From: an uncultured Eubacteriales bacterium
GTDB lineage: Bacteria; Bacillota; Clostridia; Oscillospirales; UBA644
Reading direction: 5' to 3'
DNA length: 64,000 nt
Assembly (NCBI GenBank): GCA_934501435.1
Contig: CAKSTW010000004.1
Span: 215,375 to 279,374 of the forward strand
Shown: positions 61,641 through 64,000 of the stretch, one piece after another
Layout: each line of letters starts with the position of its first letter
Numbering within the stretch: the first letter of the stretch is position 1
Position numbers and translations under genes: made by a program
Notes under the pieces: generated by a model
Seen by the model: the letters and a program-made list of their open reading frames with translations, nothing else
Told to the model about the DNA's origin: nothing
Database searches by the model: none

Positions 61641-62226
61641 TACAGATGCGGAAATTGAATTCGCAAACAGCATATACGCTTTATTTCAATCGATTATCGC
61701 TGATAATAATATAAATGAAGAGTTTAAGTCAAATCATTCATTAAACAATCATTTTAATAAACACTGTATAGGAAAGCATTTAGATAGGCGTTCAATAAGA
61801 ACACATATCTATTATGACTTTAAGAATGTAAATGAATATAAAGAATATGAACAATTTATACGAACTAAGATGCTTCAACCTGATTATACTATAAGCTTGT
61901 TAGAAGATTCTGATAATAATCTTAAGTATTTTCATGATTTATTTATGGGAAATAAGAGTATATATTTTACGAGAAGTTGCGGATTTAATGTTGAAGGCAA
62001 ACTAATAAATTTAGGGTTGTATGCTTTTTCCTCTGATAAGACGAATAATTATTTAGGAAATAATACAGTAACATTAATTATATTAGACAAAAATAACACA
62101 TCAACAATGTATCCAATAGATGCTAATTATTTAGAAACTAAACTGAATAATATTATAAAAAAATATTCAGATTTAGATACATCATTAAAATATAATAAAG
62201 AGAGTATAAGTAAGTCCGAAAGGTAA
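61564..62226 (+). CDS. Unknown AT-rich island protein, paralogue 1
   Basis: The 220-residue protein has an acidic N-terminus (Asp-rich residues 8-26, encoded by the shared repeat). The body carries HFNKHCIGKH, YYDFKNVNEYKEYEQFI, KYFHDLFMGN, YFTRSCGF, LGLYAFSSDKTNNYLG and YPIDANYL. No family is recognised. There is no signal peptide or membrane segment. The conserved His, Cys and Arg positions could be catalytic. Codon use is far more AT-rich than the host. AAGGTGAG precedes the ATG. Confidence 0.7.
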   Translation: MKFMYKSDIQDDDIEDLDIDDDIEGITDAEIEFANSIYALFQSIIADNNINEEFKSNHSLNNHFNKHCIGKHLDRRSIRTHIYYDFKNVNEYKEYEQFIRTKMLQPDYTISLLEDSDNNLKYFHDLFMGNKSIYFTRSCGFNVEGKLINLGLYAFSSDKTNNYLGNNTVTLIILDKNNTSTMYPIDANYLETKLNNIIKKYSDLDTSLKYNKESISKSER

Positions 62227-62252
62227 GTCTTATACAAAAATAGTTTAATGAG
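62190..62252 (+). repeat. 63-bp direct repeat, copy 1 (gene end)
   Basis: Identical to 63010-63072. In copy 1 it encodes the last residues of paralogue 1 and 26 bases beyond. It ends with the ATGAG that in copy 2 starts the coiled-coil gene. Confidence 0.95.
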
Positions 62253-62299
62253 TCTTATTAGCAGAGAAAAAAATAAACATCCTTAGATAAGAAAAATTT

Positions 62300-62430
62300 T
62301 TTAGTTGATTTTTCAGTAGTAAACATATATAATATAATAGAGAAGGTGAGATTGTGAAATTTATGTATAAATCAGATATACAAGATGATGATATTGAAGA
62401 TTTAGATATAGATGATGATATTGAAGGTAT
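62300..62430 (+). repeat. 131-bp direct repeat, copy 2
   Basis: The second promoter (62305-62333), ribosome site and first 26 codons, matching 61510-61640. Between the units, 62253-62299 holds only a 13-codon stub. Confidence 0.95.
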
Positions 62431-62998
62431 ATCGAAAGCACAAGAAATATTTGCTAATGAAATATACGATGTTATTCAAAGTTTTATTAATAGCGACACT
62501 ATTAAGGAAGATTTCAAGTCTGAGTCTGCATTAAAAATTCATTTTGATAGACATTGTGTAGGAATGCATAAAGATAAAAAATCTAAGAGAACAGGTGTCT
62601 ATTATGATTTTAAGTATATAAGTCAATATAGAGAGTATGAAAATTTTATTTACAATCATGTTAATAAAACGCCATTAGTTATAAGTAATTTATATGATAC
62701 TGACACAAACATAAAATATTTTCACAAGTTATTTGAAGGTGGTACATCATTGTATTTTTCTTATAGCTGTGGTTTTAAGAAAAATAACAAGTCAATTATA
62801 TTAGGATTATATGCATTCTCTACAGATAAGACAACAAATTATATGGGAGGTAATACTATCTCTTTGATAGCGATTGATAAGTCTTATACGTCAACAGTAT
62901 ATCCTATAGATGCTAATTATTTAAAAACTAAACTGAATAATATCATAAAAAAGTATTCAGATTTAGATATATCATTAGAATATAATAGATATAAGTAA
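62354..62998 (+). CDS. Unknown AT-rich island protein, paralogue 2
   Basis: The 214-residue protein starts with GTG and shares the exact N-terminal 26 residues of paralogue 1. Its body is only about half identical until the C-terminus, where the YPIDANYL segment and the KLNNIIKKYSDLD stretch are again nearly the same. Conserved positions include HF-x2-HC-x-G-x-H, S-x-R-x3-YYDFK, KYFH-x-LF-x-G, SCGF, LGLYAFS-x-DKT and NY-x-G-x-NT. This ends-conserved, middle-variable pattern is typical of diversifying gene pairs. Function unknown. Confidence 0.7.
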   Translation: MKFMYKSDIQDDDIEDLDIDDDIEGISKAQEIFANEIYDVIQSFINSDTIKEDFKSESALKIHFDRHCVGMHKDKKSKRTGVYYDFKYISQYREYENFIYNHVNKTPLVISNLYDTDTNIKYFHKLFEGGTSLYFSYSCGFKKNNKSIILGLYAFSTDKTTNYMGGNTISLIAIDKSYTSTVYPIDANYLKTKLNNIIKKYSDLDISLEYNRYK

Positions 62999-63009
62999 GA
63001 CCTATTAAG

Positions 63010-63072
63010 ATATAATAAAGAGAGTATAAGTAAGTCCGAAAGGTAAGTCTTATACAAAAATAGTTTAATGAG
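63010..63072 (+). repeat. 63-bp direct repeat, copy 2
   Basis: Matches 62190-62252. Here it is noncoding leader ending in the start codon of the coiled-coil gene. Confidence 0.95.
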
Positions 63073-63346
63073 ATATTATTCAGATATTACAAACAAGTTT
63101 TATGACAAAGAAGAGGAATTAAATAAGGCGGAAGAAACAGCTTTATCTGAAAAGAAAAAGATTTCTTCAGATAAGAAAATTCTTTCAAAAGAAATAGAAG
63201 AGGCTGAAAAAGCTTTAGATGTAGCATATTCTAATTATGAAAATGCTAAAATCGAAGCCCAGAAAATTCTAAAAGAAGCAGAGCAGAAGGCTAAAGATAT
63301 TCTTGAAGAATCGAATATTATAGGAAGCGTCGGAGGTTCAATATGA
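63068..63346 (+). CDS. Small coiled-coil protein, phage-associated type
   Basis: The 92-residue protein starts MRYYSDITNKFYDKEEEL and continues as a long Lys/Glu-rich helix (about 15-82), ending IGSVGGSI. The start resembles short coiled-coil proteins common in Firmicute phages and plasmids (Y-Y-S-x-L-T-x-K-x-Y-D pattern). No ribosome site is obvious. Its stop overlaps the queH start as ATGA, joining island DNA to a host gene. Confidence 0.6.
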   Translation: MRYYSDITNKFYDKEEELNKAEETALSEKKKISSDKKILSKEIEEAEKALDVAYSNYENAKIEAQKILKEAEQKAKDILEESNIIGSVGGSI

Positions 63347-63897
63347 AAAAACTTTTTCTTCATTCCTGCTGCGGACCGTGCAGCACCCACGTTATAGATC
63401 TGCTGTCAAAAGAATACGATCTGACGGTTTTTTACTATAATCCGAATATCCTGCCCGAAAGCGAGTATCTTCACCGCAAATCCGAACAGGAACGCTTTAT
63501 AAAGGAATATTCCGGAAAAACGGGCGTTCATATTTCCTATATAGAAGGCGACTATCTGCCCGAAACGTTTCTTTCTCTCGTAAAGGGAAGAGAAAACGAA
63601 AAGGAGGGCGGAGAGCGCTGCCGGATATGTATGGCTCACCGTCTTGACGTCACTGCCGCCGCCGCAAAGGCGGGAGGATACGATATTTTCTGCACAACGC
63701 TTTCGGTAAGCCCGTATAAACCCGCGGCGTTCCTTAACGAAACGGGGAAAATGCTTTCCGAAAAGTACGGCATAGAATATCTCACGGCCGATTTCAAGAA
63801 AAAAGACGGATATAAACATTCGGTAGAGATGTCAAGGGAGTACGGACTTTACAGACAGCACTATTGCGGCTGCGGATTGCCGGAAAACCTGCAATAG
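63343..63897 (+). CDS. queH: Epoxyqueuosine reductase QueH
   Basis: It catalyses the last step of queuosine synthesis in tRNA. The 184-residue protein has the QueH (DUF208) cysteine set: HSCCGPCSTHV (Cys9, Cys10, Cys13), ERCRICMAHRLD and YRQHYCGC near the C-terminus, which bind iron-sulfur and a second metal. Composition returns to the host type. GGAGG precedes the ATG. No promoter is visible between it and the AT-rich island, so island promoters may now drive it. Confidence 0.93.
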   Translation: MKKLFLHSCCGPCSTHVIDLLSKEYDLTVFYYNPNILPESEYLHRKSEQERFIKEYSGKTGVHISYIEGDYLPETFLSLVKGRENEKEGGERCRICMAHRLDVTAAAAKAGGYDIFCTTLSVSPYKPAAFLNETGKMLSEKYGIEYLTADFKKKDGYKHSVEMSREYGLYRQHYCGCGLPENLQ

Positions 63898-63923
63898 TTT
63901 ACAAAAGAGTCACAAAGGAGGTA

Positions 63924-63952
63924 TTGACAAGGAGGAAAGTGTATGGTATAAT
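63924..63952 (+). promoter_or_regulatory. Perfect-consensus promoter at the right edge
   Basis: TTGACA and TATAAT are separated by 17 bases. The transcript start near 63960 lies in a leader of at least 40 bases; the gene is beyond the window. Confidence 0.85.
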
Positions 63953-64000
63953 AATTGAGCTGTCGCAAGAGACGGAAGAATCGAGCGGCGATGTACCTTG

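Overview
The window looks like a chromosome segment of a strictly anaerobic, Gram-positive Clostridia-type Firmicute, probably an uncultured gut lineage. This rests on AGGAGG-type ribosome binding sites, two T-box leaders, near-consensus sigma-A promoters with 17-base spacers, lipoprotein signal peptides, oxygen-independent class III ribonucleotide reductase (NrdD/NrdG) and QueH. No tRNA, rRNA, CRISPR array, integrase or insertion sequence was seen. The taxonomy is an inference from gene content.

Layout. 1-1.2 kb: the start of a PD-(D/E)XK nuclease gene running off the left edge, with a remnant and a long inverted repeat behind it. 1.5-8.4 kb (minus strand): an EF-G-like GTPase, a giant beta-helix lipoprotein, Obg, L27 and L21. 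8.8-17.1 kb (plus): a surface protein with a sugar-binding-like domain, a YbaK deacylase, isoleucyl-tRNA synthetase under an Ile T-box, and nrdDG. 17.2-23.3 kb: citrate synthase, MntP, a class II aldolase, a small alarmone synthetase and membrane proteins. 23.3-29.0 kb: an accessory cluster of four related lipoproteins, two carrying a 790-bp direct duplication, facing a papain-like C39 peptidase-like protein and a DUF1906-like protein. The last two have no signal peptide and appear to share a promoter design. 29.1-32.4 kb: two small membrane proteins (one with a HEPN-like motif), a glycosyltransferase and UDP-galactopyranose mutase.

33.8-42.6 kb (plus) is a tight eight-gene operon for an unidentified carbohydrate: Gfo/Idh dehydrogenase, amidohydrolase, sugar isomerase, class III aminotransferase, FGGY kinase, class II aldolase, a small membrane protein and a PduL phosphotransacylase, with a divergent DUF4432 epimerase-like gene. 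42.6-45.9 kb is a tryptophan ABC transporter (trpXYZ) behind a T-box whose specifier is TGG, with a 32-codon ORF between the leader and trpX. 45.9-49.7 kb (minus) holds Hsp33, a methyltransferase, a YerC/YecD TrpR-like repressor and a D-Ala-D-Ala carboxypeptidase homologue that has lost its catalytic motifs.

50.2-58.8 kb is a compact phage-derived module: terminase, portal, P22-like coat, connectors, a tail hub-like protein, holin and amidase. It has no integrase, repressor, replication gene or visible tape measure, and its composition matches the host. It could be a domesticated particle. 58.9-61.2 kb is lysC-hom. 61.3-63.3 kb is a very AT-rich island with two modular paralogues of unknown function, sharing identical promoters and N-termini but divergent bodies, plus a coiled-coil protein. 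The window ends with queH and a consensus promoter for a gene beyond the edge.
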